Origin: Ostrinia nubilalis
Lineage: Eukaryota > Arthropoda > Insecta > Lepidoptera > Crambidae
DNA: 64,000 nt
Assembly (NCBI RefSeq): GCF_963855985.1
Contig: NC_087104.1
Location: 14,074,001-14,138,000, forward strand
Direction: 5' to 3'
Shown: positions 10,521-23,700 of the stretch, one piece after another
How the letters are laid out: every line of letters begins with the position of its first letter
Position numbering within the stretch: the stretch's first letter is position 1
Position numbers and translations under genes: made by a program
Notes under the pieces: generated by a model
The model's database searches: none
What the model was told of the DNA's origin: nothing
What the model saw: only the letters and a program-made list of their open reading frames with translations

Positions 10521-10668
10521 CATCATCATCATCATCTCAGCCATAGGACGTCCACTGCTGAACATAGGTCTCCTCCAATGCTTTCCATGTTGCTCAGTTG
10601 GTAGCGGCCTGCGTCCAGCGCCTTCCTGCTACCTTTACGATGTCATCGGACCACCGTGTGTGTAGACG
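10521..10668 (-). mobile_element. RTE-like LINE 3' fragment, ATG-tail subfamily
   Basis: It starts with (CATCAT)n, then CTCAGCCATAGGACGTCCAC, GAACATAGGTCTCCTCCAAT and TAGCGGCCTGCGTCCAGCGC. This matches the subfamily whose 3' end on the minus strand is a (GAT)n tail and whose ORF ends like WTQAATNRSTWKAL. It is 5'-truncated. Confidence 0.8.
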
Positions 10669-11469
10669 CATTCGTAGATGCTGCTTCCTAATTGTCTATT
10701 CATCTTTTCAGACAGTGCATCAAGCTTAGCACCTTAATGCAGTGTTAATAAGTGCTATTTTGTATTAAAAATGTATAGTCCAATGTGCTTTTGAAAATAG
10801 AGTAGTGTTGGGTGTAATGTGTAATGTTTTACAATTAGATACCTCGTTTACTTATGTTCTTTGTAAGGTTTTTTACTTGAAAGATGATTTCTATAACCCT
10901 TCCTTGTGTTGTGTCTTGTGATTACTTTCATTTGCTTTACGATATGAAATGTGAACAAAACTTTTCCATATTTCTATTATATTTGCTGTTATTTATTTTT
11001 ATTTTTATGAGGATAAGTAACATATCGATACGTACGAGACAGTTTTATTGAAAAGTTTTGTTCACAAATCTTATAATTATCACAGTGGTAGGTAGGTTTC
11101 GATGAAAGGTTTTTAAAAACCTAATGAAAATCTGGTTTATTTTTTAAAAACTGAATGATTTATTTTTACCAATGCGTTATAATATATATTCATTATTGAA
11201 CAAATTACGTTACAAAATGTACACGTTCTCCTTTAACCGACAGGTAGCTACAATATTATTATTTCATACTTAACAATTTAAATGTCTACGTACATTATAT
11301 GCAGTTAAGAGTAAGTATCTTAAAAATACATAATATCAATAATTTATACAACGTATGACGGAAAATCATTAGCTTTCGAACTACACGCTCCTCGTTATAC
11401 GAAAACTTATCGATAAAAATTAAAAAATCTTAAACTATTACCAGAAAAAAGATTTTAATAAAATAAACC
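10669..11469. other. AT-rich non-coding stretch
   Basis: No gene, RNA or repeat is recognised. Confidence 0.5.
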
Positions 11470-13870
11470 CGTTCGGGTGACAATTTTGATTCGTTTGGGA
11501 GGATTGTGTTTCTTGTTCACTTAAAACAAGCCCGATCTAATATTTACAACGCTTTTGATCCAATAAGTGTTAAAAACGAACGTCTTCAATATTTGGTTAG
11601 CCGAATTCTCGTTATAACTGTAAGTGCTACTAATAAGAGATCCATCGGTAACAGTTTATAAAAGCATCATAATTTTTTTGGTATAAATTGAATAAAAAAA
11701 ACTAAAAAAATAGGTATCGATGATGCAAAGGCCACCAAATTGCTAACGCTGAGTGATGAAGCTGTTGAAGCTATGAGGAGTACAGTTGATAATCCCAAAG
11801 TGTAACCTTCCAAGACTAGAATAGGTTCGAAACGCCCAGAAGAACTGATCTCCAACGTGGCCTCGTGGGTTAAAAAGATATTTACAATGACAAATGAACC
11901 CGGGAAAGCGCGAATCGTCTCAGTCAAACTTGATAAACCAAGCTCCAGCTCTATAAGAAAAGTTTGGCATTTCAGATGAAGAAATACAATGCATTATCAA
12001 GGTAATATGCTGCACTAACATTATCTTACATTTACATCTATAAATGGACCATCCTTATATTTTTGTTCCTAAGAAATTGATCAACATACTATTTACAGTA
12101 AACAATGGGATAACGTCAAAGTTCAAACATTAACAACTTCATTGCGAATTCTGATGGTTTCAAATCAAGTGGTGATACTGGTTGTAGATATTTTGGAAAG
12201 CATAGAACAGCTAGAATGTGTTTAGTTAAAAAAGAGGTTTCTCTGCAATGATTTAAGTAAAAAAGTAGTAAAATTTTAAAATCAAAATGTAATTTTAACT
12301 CCTATCACACCTAACTCATCGCTTACGAATAATAATTGTATAATAACTATAATTGTTATGCCTACATTAGTTCCTTGACTCAGATTGTGCGATTTCTTTG
12401 TTTTATCGTTAACATTAACTTCCTTAATACCGATTATCATTAATGACACTACGTCAACAACATATAAGGTTACGTTAAATGAATCCACTACAATTCCATG
12501 TTGACATACAATAATGGGGTATTCAAAGGTATACTGTTTTACCATCTTAACTTCTTATAGACACCAATTACATATTAGTTACTTAATACATTTATGTGCT
12601 GGGATAGAGAGAAAGAAAGTTTCGTTGTGTCTCAAAGTACAGAAGAAACAAAACACATAGAAGAAGTCGCTTACCAATTAAATCAACAATAGAGATAGAT
12701 ATATACATATAGATAAAATTACGTTCAATTTTCACAACATAACGAGAATATTTTAACTTTTCAGTTCTGTGAATAAATCACTAATGTATCGTATTGAATC
12801 GCTTATATACTTACATTTACAATCGTATAAGTATACATTACACATCTATATGGTTATATTTTGTCTGATGTTTTCACAGAAAATGTAAATCTACTGGATG
12901 GCAAGCGAGTTGACAAGCTTCCACGCGATCAATGAACAAATACAACAATTGTTATTTTTACATATAATTAATTATATATCCTACAACAACTAACTACGTC
13001 CTCTATGATATTTATTCCGTTGAGACGTTTATTATATATAACTTCTAATTTTTTCTCACAGTATCGCTTTATTTTGACTCCATTATTATAAACAGTTTTA
13101 TTACTTACATACATATCGTTAAATTTAATCTTAACTTCACGGATGAAGTTTACAGCTACGAGGAAGAAAATATTGTGATTGCAAAGGATCAGTTACAAGA
13201 TGAAGGTTTGAAGGCAATCAGAGTAAATACCAGTGTTCATTACACTCTAATTACAAAAGAAAACATTTAACCCTGATAATTCCAAATATTGAAATACAAC
13301 AAGAAGCGCTATATTACAACGTTATAAATTCGATGTTGCGTTCAATATAAATACTTCTGGGGTTATTGAAATCTCTAGTAATAAAATCTGTGACGGTGAA
13401 CCATAAAATCTCAAACCAGATTGGGACGAAATTTTATGAGCTAGCACAAAAGATGTCGAAGAAGAACAACTGAAAACTGTCACGAGATTATTATCAGAGA
13501 TGTTTTACACTAATTTGAGCTTCGCTGTTACCATATTGCTTTTAGTCGTTGGATCAAATCTATATTTAACAAGAGAACACTACTGAAGTAAACAGAAAAG
13601 AGTAATAGTTTGAACGCAAGCAGTTTCCGAAATACATTCAAATGAAATGCGGTACAAAACTTCGTAAGAACGCTTAGAACACACAAAACGCAAAAAGTGA
13701 CATTTATTGTCAAAGTTTTAACTTATGGAGGGATATTTTACATAGGCATAGGATACGATCCAATGAAATGTATTTGTATGACGACATTAAATGGAACCTT
13801 TATCATACTGTAAGCTAGCAAAGTTAAATCAATGGCAAATGCAGTTACTGGCTTTAAGAAAATAAACTAT
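11470..13870 (+). pseudogene. Possible decayed coding locus, family unknown
   Basis: One plus-strand frame from 11470 to 11979 has only three internal stops (11659, 11689, 11803). It reads protein-like between them, for example LLTLSDEAVEAMRSTVDN and ELISNVASWVKKIFTMTNEP. Between about 11690 and 11960 the DNA is visibly richer in G+C than its AT-rich surroundings. Further coding-like tracts in shifting frames follow near 12110-12240, 13050-13270 (YEEENIVIAKDQLQDEGLKA) and 13450-13585 (ending in a hydrophobic, membrane-segment-like run). AATAAA occurs near 13860. No tract has an intact start-to-stop ORF or obvious intron structure. I do not recognise the family. It may be a dead gene, a domesticated or viral relic, or partly chance; open runs of this length do occur at this base composition. 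Confidence 0.3.
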
Positions 13871-15600
13871 GTTTTATTTTTACTTTCGTATTTTTTTTCT
13901 TCTAAGCAACAGCATCTAATAACGACTACATGCTTAAAAATACCTTGAGCATTACTAAAATATAAGTATAATGTATTATGAAGAATCCCAAATAGATTAT
14001 TAGGCACAAATTTATTTCATTTCTTCACATCGTTACATATAAGTATATTATCATATATTCTACAACACACGAGACAGTGTAACTTACAGATTTGCAATAA
14101 TATAGATATTAACATGTAATTTTTGTTTTTTTTCACAATAATTGGGTTTCCATAGACACTTACTAAGTAATACATGAACTTGTTTTTTACATATATATTT
14201 ATAAGAATATAATAATATAGGTAAAGCATTTTCTTTCTTATCAAATAGAGCACAACGGATCCCTTAGATTAATTTTAATAATATTAGGGACACAGGATAT
14301 CTACAAATATTGATTTCACAATCTGAAATAGTATATTTAGTAGAAGGTATCTATCTTATAAATGAAAGAAGCAACGTTCAGGTGAACTTTACTCCATAAC
14401 TGACACCAATTTCGGTAAATTGACAGAATATTAGCATTTTTACAATTTATCTTATGTGCTACTGTGAAAAGCAAAATTTGAAATGGACAGATTTCTTATT
14501 ACGACAAGAAGTTTATATTTAATTCCAATTCCAATAGAATAAGCCTGTAATATTAATTATTTACTTTTCCATGACATTCAGTTAATTTTAAAATATTTTT
14601 ACAATTATTATTAAAGATCGAAAACCCGCTTTTCACAACAGCGCAAAGTATCAAAAATAGGTCCTTATTGATTTCACAATAATGTAATTATTATGCCCAG
14701 TTTTACAAATTAAAAAAGTTACAGAAGCTAGCGCTGCTAAAACTAATCTATGCGTTATCAGTCTCCACTAGAATCTTATAATTTAGAAAATCCGTAAAGT
14801 AAATCACAGTGTTTGAAATAGCAAAGAAATAGTGAAAACTAACGTTTGTTTGCCGATCCATATTTTTCCACCGTCCCACAGTACAACACATTCCCATATT
14901 GATATGTATGTTTCTATAGAACATTGTATTGAAAATTTAGCGTTAAGAAAAATAAAATAGTATTGAAGTGTCCCTTTGCATGATCCATAGGTGCCATCAT
15001 ATTTTACATATAAGTCCGTACCTTACCACAGTTATCCTTACTTTATCATCCTAACATACATTATAGCAAGACATCCAACACTGAATATGTATCCCTACCA
15101 TGACATTTATATGCATAATAACATGAACAAGAGGCGCATACATCAAGACGGAAGATAGAAGGGCAAGATTATGCGTATCTCGTTCAATTCCAACTCAAAC
15201 ATGGTAAGGATTCTCTTCAACCCATCAAACATCGAATACCTTCTCGAAAAATCCGCTCCGAAATTTATCCATGGCAAACCGAGTTGCTTCAAATAGTAAA
15301 AGTAAATCGTCGACTATCAACTACGTGTGCATCAAAGTATATGTGAACTTACGTAGACAACGCAAGATGACTATAACCTAGTCTTATTTTTCTATTACGA
15401 ATACATATTTCATCTAATAGTCCAAAAGTAAATGGTCACGCTTAAAAGTACGAATCAAAACATAAATGGTGTGTCAAAGAAATTGCAAACTTACTATTTG
15501 TAACGTACTAGAAGCCAAGTCAATAATACGAAACGGACGCGACGCGGTGCGGCGAGCGACAGAGACCCCAACACAACTTCACCTTCATTTGGCATTCAAG
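13871..15600. other. Very AT-rich non-coding stretch
   Basis: No complete gene is seen. Part may be distal 3' UTR of SoxC, which is transcribed toward lower coordinates, but no boundary can be set from sequence. Short open runs near 14330-14580 and 15120-15370 are broken by stops. Confidence 0.4.
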
Positions 15601-15609
15601 ATCCTCGAT

Positions 15610-16120
15610 TTTATTATATACATGTCTGATCGAGTGAAACCGAAGACGAACAATCCAACGCCGATCCCTAACTGACCCGTGACTTATTAAACAGGCGACG
15701 GAGTGTAGACGGATTTATTTACTGTCAGAGACGTGCCGTTTGGATAACACCCACAATTTACAAAAAAGTAATTTTCAATTAAAGCAACACCACAAAAGAA
15801 CCGACTCACAGCCTTTACTTTGAAACTGATGCACTTCCAAACGTTGAAGCGTGTCGCCTATTAAAACTAAAATTAAGAACCTGAACTGAAGGAGAATCGG
15901 CCTCGCGGCCGGACAATAAACATAATTATCTCCCTCGACCCTTATTAAATAACTTTGTACATTGAATCCAAATGTCGACACATCATTTTGGATGTAGGCA
16001 CTCTCTAGGCGGGGCGGCGGACGGGCGCCGCGTGGCGTGGCCTCCAGGTGGCGGCTCTCGGCCGACCGTATGAGATCAGTGGAACAGGCCGGCAGCGGCC
16101 GTGGCGACCCGAACACCGCT
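15610..16120 (-). other. SoxC: Putative SoxC 3' UTR
   Basis: Sequence directly downstream of the SoxC stop on the minus strand. It is GC-rich close to the stop and becomes AT-rich further away. Candidate AATAAA poly(A) signals on the minus strand are at 15714-15719 and 15610-15615. Which one is used, or whether the UTR runs further, cannot be told from sequence. Confidence 0.5.
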
Positions 16121-16834
16121 CTAAGACGACGTTAGGTACGAGGAGAAGGTGTTGTCCACCCAGTCTCCGTGGACGCCGATCTCGCTGAGCATGTCCGACA
16201 CGTCGGGCGTGCAGGAGAACTCGAAGTGGGAGCCGGAGGAGGAGGACGCGGTCTCGAAGGACTCCATGTCCGTCGTCAGGGCTTCGAGGTCCACCTCGCA
16301 GTCCGCCGGCAGAGGGAGCAGGTCGGTGATGGAGTAGAGATCCGTCAAATCCGATTGGTCGCGACGCGTGCTGTCTTCGTAGAGACACGCGGATTCAGGG
16401 GAGTCGGGAGAGCCGGCAGGGGATGCTGGCAAGGGTGGAGGAGCTGGTGTCTCCACGGGGACGCTGGGGACGGTAGGCGCAGGCCGCGCTCGCCGTCTCG
16501 ACATGCCCCTGTTGTTATTCGAGTCCGCCTTCTGCTTGCGTTTTTGTTTCGTGACCGCGCCCGTCCTGGTGGCAGGCTTCGCGGTCTTCTTGCGAGGCCT
16601 GTACTTGTAGTCGGGGTACTCGCGCATGTGTAGCTGCCTGAGCCTCTCTGCCTCGTCGATGAAGGGCTGACGCTCCTCATCGTTGAGGGTCTTCCACACG
16701 CGGCCCAAGTTCTTTGAGATTTCCGCGTTGTGCATGTCAGGCGTCTGCTCGCATATTTTCCTGCGCTCGATCTGCGACCACACCATAAACGCGTTCATTG
16801 GCCTCTTGATGTGGTTTGGATTGTTCTTCTTAGT
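16121..16834 (-). CDS. SoxC: SoxC-type HMG-box transcription factor, 3' exon (partial)
   Basis: This exon encodes 237 residues of a SOX group C protein (Sox14 in Drosophila, Sox4/11/12 in vertebrates), a sequence-specific nuclear DNA-binding regulator. In flies Sox14 acts downstream of ecdysone in metamorphosis and neuron remodelling. The HMG box spans about residues 8-83. It includes the signature [11 protein letters not shown], the helix segment [16 protein letters not shown], and the ending [15 protein letters not shown] with a basic nuclear-localisation patch. More basic clusters follow (KQKRKQK, SRRRARP), then a Pro/Ser-rich linker and an acidic stretch. The C-terminus [20 protein letters not shown] resembles the conserved SoxC transactivation domain. 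The stop TAG is at 16121-16123. I start the exon at ACT (16834) because a clear acceptor precedes it in phase 0. An in-frame ATG at 16858 lies inside the intron tract. The exon is much richer in G+C than its surroundings. The 5' exon with the true start is not identified. Confidence 0.95.
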   Translation of the reverse strand, partial: TKKNNPNHIKRPMNAFMVWSQIERRKICEQTPDMHNAEISKNLGRVWKTLNDEERQPFIDEAERLRQLHMREYPDYKYRPRKKTAKPATRTGAVTKQKRKQKADSNNNRGMSRRRARPAPTVPSVPVETPAPPPLPASPAGSPDSPESACLYEDSTRRDQSDLTDLYSITDLLPLPADCEVDLEALTTDMESFETASSSSGSHFEFSCTPDVSDMLSEIGVHGDWVDNTFSSYLTSS

Positions 16835-16860
16835 CTGTAACAAATGAAAAAGGAACATTA
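16835..16860 (-). promoter_or_regulatory. SoxC 3' splice site (acceptor)
   Basis: On the minus strand a pyrimidine-rich tract, CCTTTTTCATTTGTTACAG, ends immediately before ACTAAGAAG. It sets the exon boundary at 16834 in phase 0, seven codons ahead of the HMG box. Confidence 0.85.
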
Positions 16861-19800
16861 TAGCATTTATAATCGATTAAACTATTGGACGGGCTATAAA
16901 ATAGATTTATGTTTCAGACAGAAATCAGTGTTATCTGTATAATTGTAGGAGCATTATTATTTCAGACATGTCCGCGGTGCCGCGGGCAGAAAGAGCTGGT
17001 TTTATTGAATTAGTATGCATGACATTGCACCATTAAGTCTGCGGCCTTACTATTAATGATATTGTTATCATAGAAATTATTATAACAAACAGGTCAAATT
17101 GTATGTATTGAAACAGTTTAGTAGTGGAAAATTTTGTGCGTAGGTTGGATTGCTCGATTGGTTATGTAAGATGTTAATTGGTTCTAGTTAAGTGTTACGC
17201 ACGAGCGTTTTTTTCTGTAAGTGATTGAGTGGATATGCTTCTTAAGTTACTTTTTCAGTAAAGGGTTATACTCGTGGCTTCCGTGTCTCGGCCACATGTA
17301 AAACATTGACAAACGAGGATGTCAAAGGACACGGGAAGTCATTATCAAATCATGTAGGAAGCGTTGGAGGACTATTAGATCTATACTTGGACAAGGGTCA
17401 TTTTCCTTAAGTCGAAACGTGGAGTGGTAGATAAATATTAGTTAAGTACACTATTAGATAATTGTACTTCAGTATAGGTCTATAATTATACAACAAAAAC
17501 TATTACATTTAAATTACAATCACCATAGAAAAGCTACAGGAAAAGTCCACCATTTCTAGCTCCCCCTGAATATAAAAACAACATGTGGTAAGAACACACC
17601 CGAAAATTCTCTTTTATTATTCAAATCTTACTTTCACTAAAATCTGTACGGGCGGTCCCGGTGGAAACTGCAAAAAATCCACGCTAACTTTATACTTTTT
17701 TGGGGTCTATGGCGGAATGAATAAACTGGCCAGTGTACACAAACTTTTTACAGAAGAAAAGTTTGACGTTACATTCGAATTTTAAAATCCTGTACTAGCA
17801 CCAGTGCGTTTACCTTTTCATATGAGGGTCATACTTTTTTTTAGAAAACCAAAGTGTTAATTGAAAATAATCAGAATAACTCTTTTTCCTAAGCATACGA
17901 GGCCAAAAAATACAGCCTGTATGATCAGTAATATAGTTCAGGAAGTACCATAAATTAAACTTTCCTATTAACTCTGACTAAATGTACATAGATCTAAAGA
18001 TTTATTTTAAAGTCCAACGGATTTTTATCAGCTGCTGATAACGTGACCAACATAATAATTATGAGACGAAACTGGACGAAACCCAGCGTAAATATGCCTT
18101 GTCAGTGTTGTCCCTTTTTTGTTCGTCTTATTTATATTCAGGACAAAAAAAGGGTTTGTCAGATGGCAACTAAATCAAGTTCGGAACGCCCACACGGGCT
18201 CAAGGTGAACTTCGTAGAGGTAGGCAATAGGCCGGGAGATAGAGACAGAATATCAGTACGATTTTGATATAAAATTTCTATTTAAAAACTAAAATTCTAG
18301 GAAAAAAGTGATATGTTTATTTGGTATACAATATCAACATTATGCTACAATGTGATTTTAAACTTGTAAAAATCATTTTTAATAAACAATAGATGATGTC
18401 AACTGTTATTGGTTGAGCAACTTTTCTTTTCAAAATATAGTTTTTCAATTATTTAACATATTCACTGCTGTCAATATGATAAGGATTAATGAGTGATATG
18501 CCTTAAGGTTCAAAGGTTTCGTATTCATTAAGGGCCAAGGAATAGAATTTATTATCATTGAACATTTCCACAAGAAGACAGCAAGCATAATACAAAATAC
18601 CTATGTAATTATCATAAATATTGTACTTACAAAAATAAATAACTAAATCTTCTAGTTAACCACTGACAGTAATAATTTTATTTTTCACTGTACGGTTTAG
18701 CTAAGAACTTGGAAAAATGATATTTGTATAACTAAAAAAGTACAAGCTCAAATAAAAACTCTTTCGCCCGGACTATGAGAGGTAGGCAGTTTTTTGCATC
18801 CACGTATCCAGACGATATTATTATACAGTTTTTGTTGGAGCAATTTAGTTTGGACTAGATTCAAGTCTGGTTTCAATATAATTTATCACAGTTGCAGTTT
18901 CGTGACTGAAATATTCTGTCGCAGTGTCGATGACAGCAAAGGCACCTTCTTTATTTGTACTCAGGCGTCACTAAAGTTGTGTTAATTTATCAAAACATGT
19001 TAAATGTCATATTGACACATGTTTGTGATGAAAACTTAGCGTAGTACGAGTTATGCATTGAATATTTTGGATTTCACAACACATTATTGTGGCTTGTCTT
19101 CGTATTCATTCAACAGATCAACGAAACTCCCAAGGTATTTTTATGAATGCTGACATTAAAGGTGAGTTGTCTGTAAATAAACAAAATTTACAACTGACAG
19201 GACACAAACAAAATAAAATTAATAACATTAATATTCCATCAGTATTTGATGTTAATACACAATGAATGTGTATTGCTCAAACGAAAAATATGAAGAATTT
19301 CAAGTGTCTCATAAACCAAAGAATCCAAAGGGCTGGGTAAATAGTATAAAAGAGATAAAGGAAGGGAAATAAGTCAAGCAAAGTCGCAATAAAACGCAGT
19401 CGCACGTGAACGCAGGTGTAATATTCTGCCGTCTCTATTACGTATACCGATTTTGTTAAAGCGTGAAAAGGACAAGCAAATACTGCTGTTGAAATCGCTT
19501 TCATCCCCAGAGGATTTAAAAAGCCACATCGAAAACAGGTTATTTTAAAATAATATGAAAGAGTTGAGACTACTACAATAAAATATCTGGTATGATGCTA
19601 AGTGTAAGGATCCTGATAGAAATTGGTTTCTATTTAGATGGCAATTCAACAGCATCTGGTCGCTATCAAAGTCCGTTACAAACCCAATCGGAGTATCACG
19701 CCACATATTTATAGGAATTGGCATACCCTTTGTCGCAGCCATAGAGCTCAATGGTTGCTATTATTGCTTGTGCAATACTTTTCAAAGAAATTGCTACTGT

Positions 19801-20393
19801 AAGTACGAATAACATTTAACGATAACTGCATGTAAAATCTATTGGTACAGCTTGTAGTTGTTTCGTAAATAATAATATGATAGAATGAACGTGTCCGTAA
19901 TTTGAGGGCTTCCTGGTGTTTAGAAATTTATGGACTGCTCAAATGCCTGTCTGTTACGAAGTTTTGATGCATTCCACAAAAAATTGAATCACTTATAGAA
20001 TACAGTACGAAACTGTTGCTTTATCCACCAGCTATAAAAAATCTTTTTTGAAAGCACAATTCATAAAATATTAAATGGTTTTGATATTGGCTAATACATT
20101 TTTAGATGCTCCAAAATATCGAAACTCCTTAATCTTTCTTAGAACACAATCTAGTTTACGATTTCCAAATTAATTTTTAATCTCGCTCATCGTAAAGATA
20201 CTAAAAGAGTCATAAAAGCTGAGTAATTTCGCTGTTCTGATCGCTTAAAAAGCTATCAAACGCTGGTACAGTATCTGTATAAGCAGCTAGGAAACGAAGT
20301 GGATGCCCTTGTAGACCCGGCGGAGTAGCGGCGTTAGCTACGCATAGATCATAATAAGCATACCACAGAATAACTAACACAGCCAGAACATTA
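16861..20393. other. Non-coding stretch, probably SoxC intron
   Basis: It lies upstream of the SoxC exon on its strand and is presumably intronic. No exon with a supported coding frame and donor was found. Open runs near 19262-19380 and 19580-19812 (plus) and 20217-20400 (minus) are within chance length. Confidence 0.5.
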
Positions 20394-20540
20394 ACGGCCG
20401 TTTTCACAAATATTACTATGAGGTCTCATAGTGCGCGTGGACGCACAGGGTGACACACGAACCAATCACAGAGCTCTATTCAACGCTGTGTGTTCAATTT
20501 GCTGCTTCTTTAAGCAAGCATCGTTTGTGAATACGGGCGT
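20394..20540. mobile_element. Short MITE, family A (copy 3, inverted)
   Basis: It runs from ACGGCCGTTTTCACAAATAT to TTGTGAATACGGGCGT and is in the opposite orientation to copies 1 and 2. The internal phrases CTCATAGTGCGCGTGGACGC and CCAATCACAGAGCTCT match the reverse complement of those copies. Confidence 0.8.
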
Positions 20541-20559
20541 AAGTTTTTTGAGTAGATAA

Positions 20560-20720
20560 TCAGCTGATTTTTTATTTATTTATTTATTTACTTATTTTTA
20601 ATCTGCTTGAAGGTTCACAGAAAGTCCAATGCGCCAACAAGTTATACAATACAGATAATTTATAATATCAATTTAAATATGTAAAATTGACAAATAATTA
20701 AAACGATAAATTAAATAATA
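20560..20720 (-). repeat. (TTTA)n run, possible LINE 3' tail
   Basis: A run of TTTATTTATTTATTTA near 20570-20600 is followed by sequence ending a repeat-like block. On the minus strand this would be an (AAAT)n-type 3' tail. The body family was not recognised. Confidence 0.35.
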
Positions 20721-23700
20721 GTCAACAACTAAATAAAGAAGATTCTATGTTTGATGTTGTTGTAACAGTTGATGATTAGAAGGAAGTGCCGATAGATGGT
20801 GGTGACTGAGTTTGTGGCGCTTTTTTTTAGCACTTGCCAGATATTTAGGTCAAAGCGCTAGTAAAGAAAAATATATGAGACTATGTTAAGGTTCCTAAGA
20901 GCAAAATTCTAAATCCACAAAATTGATTTTGTAGTGCTATGATAATATTTTCAAATTCAAAAGCCTCGACACTTTGTTCTAATACCCATATCAAGAACTG
21001 TAAATGGATTTCAAACGACCACTTATCTAATTGCCGTGGCCGTTCTGAACCAGCTGTGCACAAACAGTACCTTAAATGGAAGGCTGGCAAAACACCATAC
21101 ACCGCGTTCTGGGCACGTATCGTGAACACGTGCAGGCCATTGCTGAGAAATCAGACATTTCAAATCCTTTTACGATATATTTATGCGTCTGTTTAGTTTA
21201 ACTTTGACATTAATACAGTCTAGACTTCCTATATAACCATCTTGGTTTGTTTTAGTTAGGTTTCTGTTTATTTTATTGAGTATTAAATTGCGCCAAATGT
21301 CTTCCTTGTTTCATGTGTTACAACACTAGCAATTGGAGGTTTATGTATTTGCATGTATTAAACATTATCTGTTTAAGGCATTGCTTAGTAATTTATCGTC
21401 TGTATACATAATAACATAATTGTTTGAGTTGCATTGTATTTAAATTATTAGAAAAGTTTATTCTGTGTATAACTACATAGTACTAGCTTGGACAGAATTT
21501 TAAACAAAGATTTAAACATTGTTGCGTGCTTATAAATCACTGCACTTATCAATTTGAAGATGTCCTAAGTAATCACCAACATGTCGCCTATTTAAACTTT
21601 CCGTATCTTCCGCACTTTTTAGTAATTTATCCTTTACTAAGCAGTATCAAGCAATCTTCACATTCATTCCTTGGGAGTTGTATCAGAATCTGTGATTGCC
21701 CTCATTAATTATTTCTTAGCTTTTATGGCCGGCAGTTGCCCTCTCCATACAATCTGGGACACTCGCTGCTGTAGTAAATAAGTAAAGTAGGGTCGTATGT
21801 GAATCAAAGGTTATCAAAACATTTGTTAGTATTGCAAAATACTTGGCTTATTATAATAGTAAATAAAATAATAAATAATAGTGATATTGATTCAATCATA
21901 GAAAAAATATTACCGATCAAGCCTCTCTTTACAGATTCATCAGTTTACTACCTACTTCATATTTTAATAACAACGCAGCTTCAAAATTAGTTTTGGATTT
22001 AGGTCCAGAGGGCACAATATCAAGCTTTGGCATCAAGTAAGGAGTAGTATTTTTTCTGTGTCTTTTCCCATTTCATTCGGGGTCAGCTTTTGCTGTTCTA
22101 AATTGCTAAAACTCTTTCTTATGCAGTCGAAATAAGTAATATTTTTCAACAAAAATGTGTACCCTGAGGTGCAGTACATCAATGTTAGTTAAAGGATATC
22201 ACCAAGTATGCCAGCGTGTGTCGATACGGTCCAAGGCCAGCAAAGCTTCCGTGTTTGCAGGCTGGTAACGCCAAGTCCGCAATTTCGCTAACAAATTGAG
22301 GTCACAAGATAAGGTTTTTAAAGATGATTAATAACGACTTCCTTTGAGGAAGCTTATAAATAACGTAATAAATATATTTAAAAAATCATTTAATGGCGCC
22401 GATCTCGGATTGAATTTTAACTGCCTAATTTAATATTTTGCGGTTTAAATGACTGTGAAATTTATTCAATGATTCATTCGTTTGTAAATTAAGATGTTGT
22501 GTGTGTTATCAAAAATATAATGGTGAGACAGCTCTGTATGTTTGTCTTAGAAGCGTTTGAATTGAAAGACTCTTTGTCAATTCAGTCTTTATTCAACATT
22601 TTGCTTCAAATATTTCGATGCCATATGGCACTTTACAACGCGTCTCCAGGGGACGTAGAGTCGAACAATAAAAAGGCGTTTACTCTTTCACACATAACTC
22701 AGAACGAGCGGGAAGGAAATATTAATGAAGATGTTGGACATCACCCTTTGAAACGAACAAAGGCCCGACGACTGTGCCCTTTGTAATATCCACAGTTCTA
22801 GAGCCCGTACCTTTTGTGTTTGCTGATAATGATTCGCAATTGTCGAAATGAAACTTTTTTCTATCATCCCGGTCCCTTATTACAGAAGCAATTTGATCGG
22901 ACCCGTTTGAAAATAAAGATTGGAATTTTTGACGACATCTTGCGCTTTATTAAGTCCGTCTTCACGTCTTTTTGTTCTGTTGATATTAACTTATCAGATT
23001 CTAGGTGTTGGGCTTTTATTGTTTGCCTTCTCTTTGTTATTTGTTGGAAATAATTGTTCCCTTACTTTCCAATATTCACATTTTGGATGTTTTTAGTATA
23101 CATTTTTGCTGCATTGCCAATCTTGCCACATCTCTGAACCGAGATATGAAAGACGGATCAGAGAGTATAGGTGTGTGAAATTTAAATAATGTAAAGTGTT
23201 GACTTGGCATAAGGCTGGCGAGAGAAGCCTAGAGAAGGCTGTAGCACATAGTGGCATAAGGAAGTGAATATAAATTACGTATAAGTCAAGGACTGTGAGA
23301 CAGTAGGGATGTGCGGTGTAATGGCAGCGTTATCTGTTTACGGAATTGTTGGTTAATGATTAACTGGTTGAAGAATGTGGTAATAAATTGTAGAGTCAGT
23401 ACACAATCATAGTACAAGAATATTTTAAAGATGTGTGAATCCAGAAATATCATGTTTTTTTGCTGTATGCAGTATTGCTTGAAAAGAAAAGAACTATTGT
23501 TGAGGTTTTTATTAAAATAGTGTTTTGCTTATTTACTATTTATTTTCACAGCTGTAAATCTCAACAGAAACTTACGACATTTGCTGGTTTTTTTTTTTTT
23601 TTTAATAATCGATATTTATCGTGCATATATCGATACTTTCCCCACGAGTCCCGCCCTAGCGCCAGTCACGACTCCGCACACAGACCTTTCCAAAGCTACG

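Noticed and set aside
16005..16680. Other long frames on both strands across the Sox exon (up to 154 codons)
   Set aside because: They are by-products of the GC-rich Sox coding sequence, where stops are rare in every frame. None reads like a known protein.
16835..16858. Extension of the Sox ORF to an ATG at 16858
   Set aside because: Those eight codons are the pyrimidine tract and AG of a clear 3' splice site and code for nothing SoxC-like.
20210..20407. 65-codon minus-strand frame with a hydrophobic start
   Set aside because: Its apparent first codon is GTG, not ATG, and its first residues lie in the terminal repeat of a MITE. The rest is GC-richer than its surroundings but has no supporting context.
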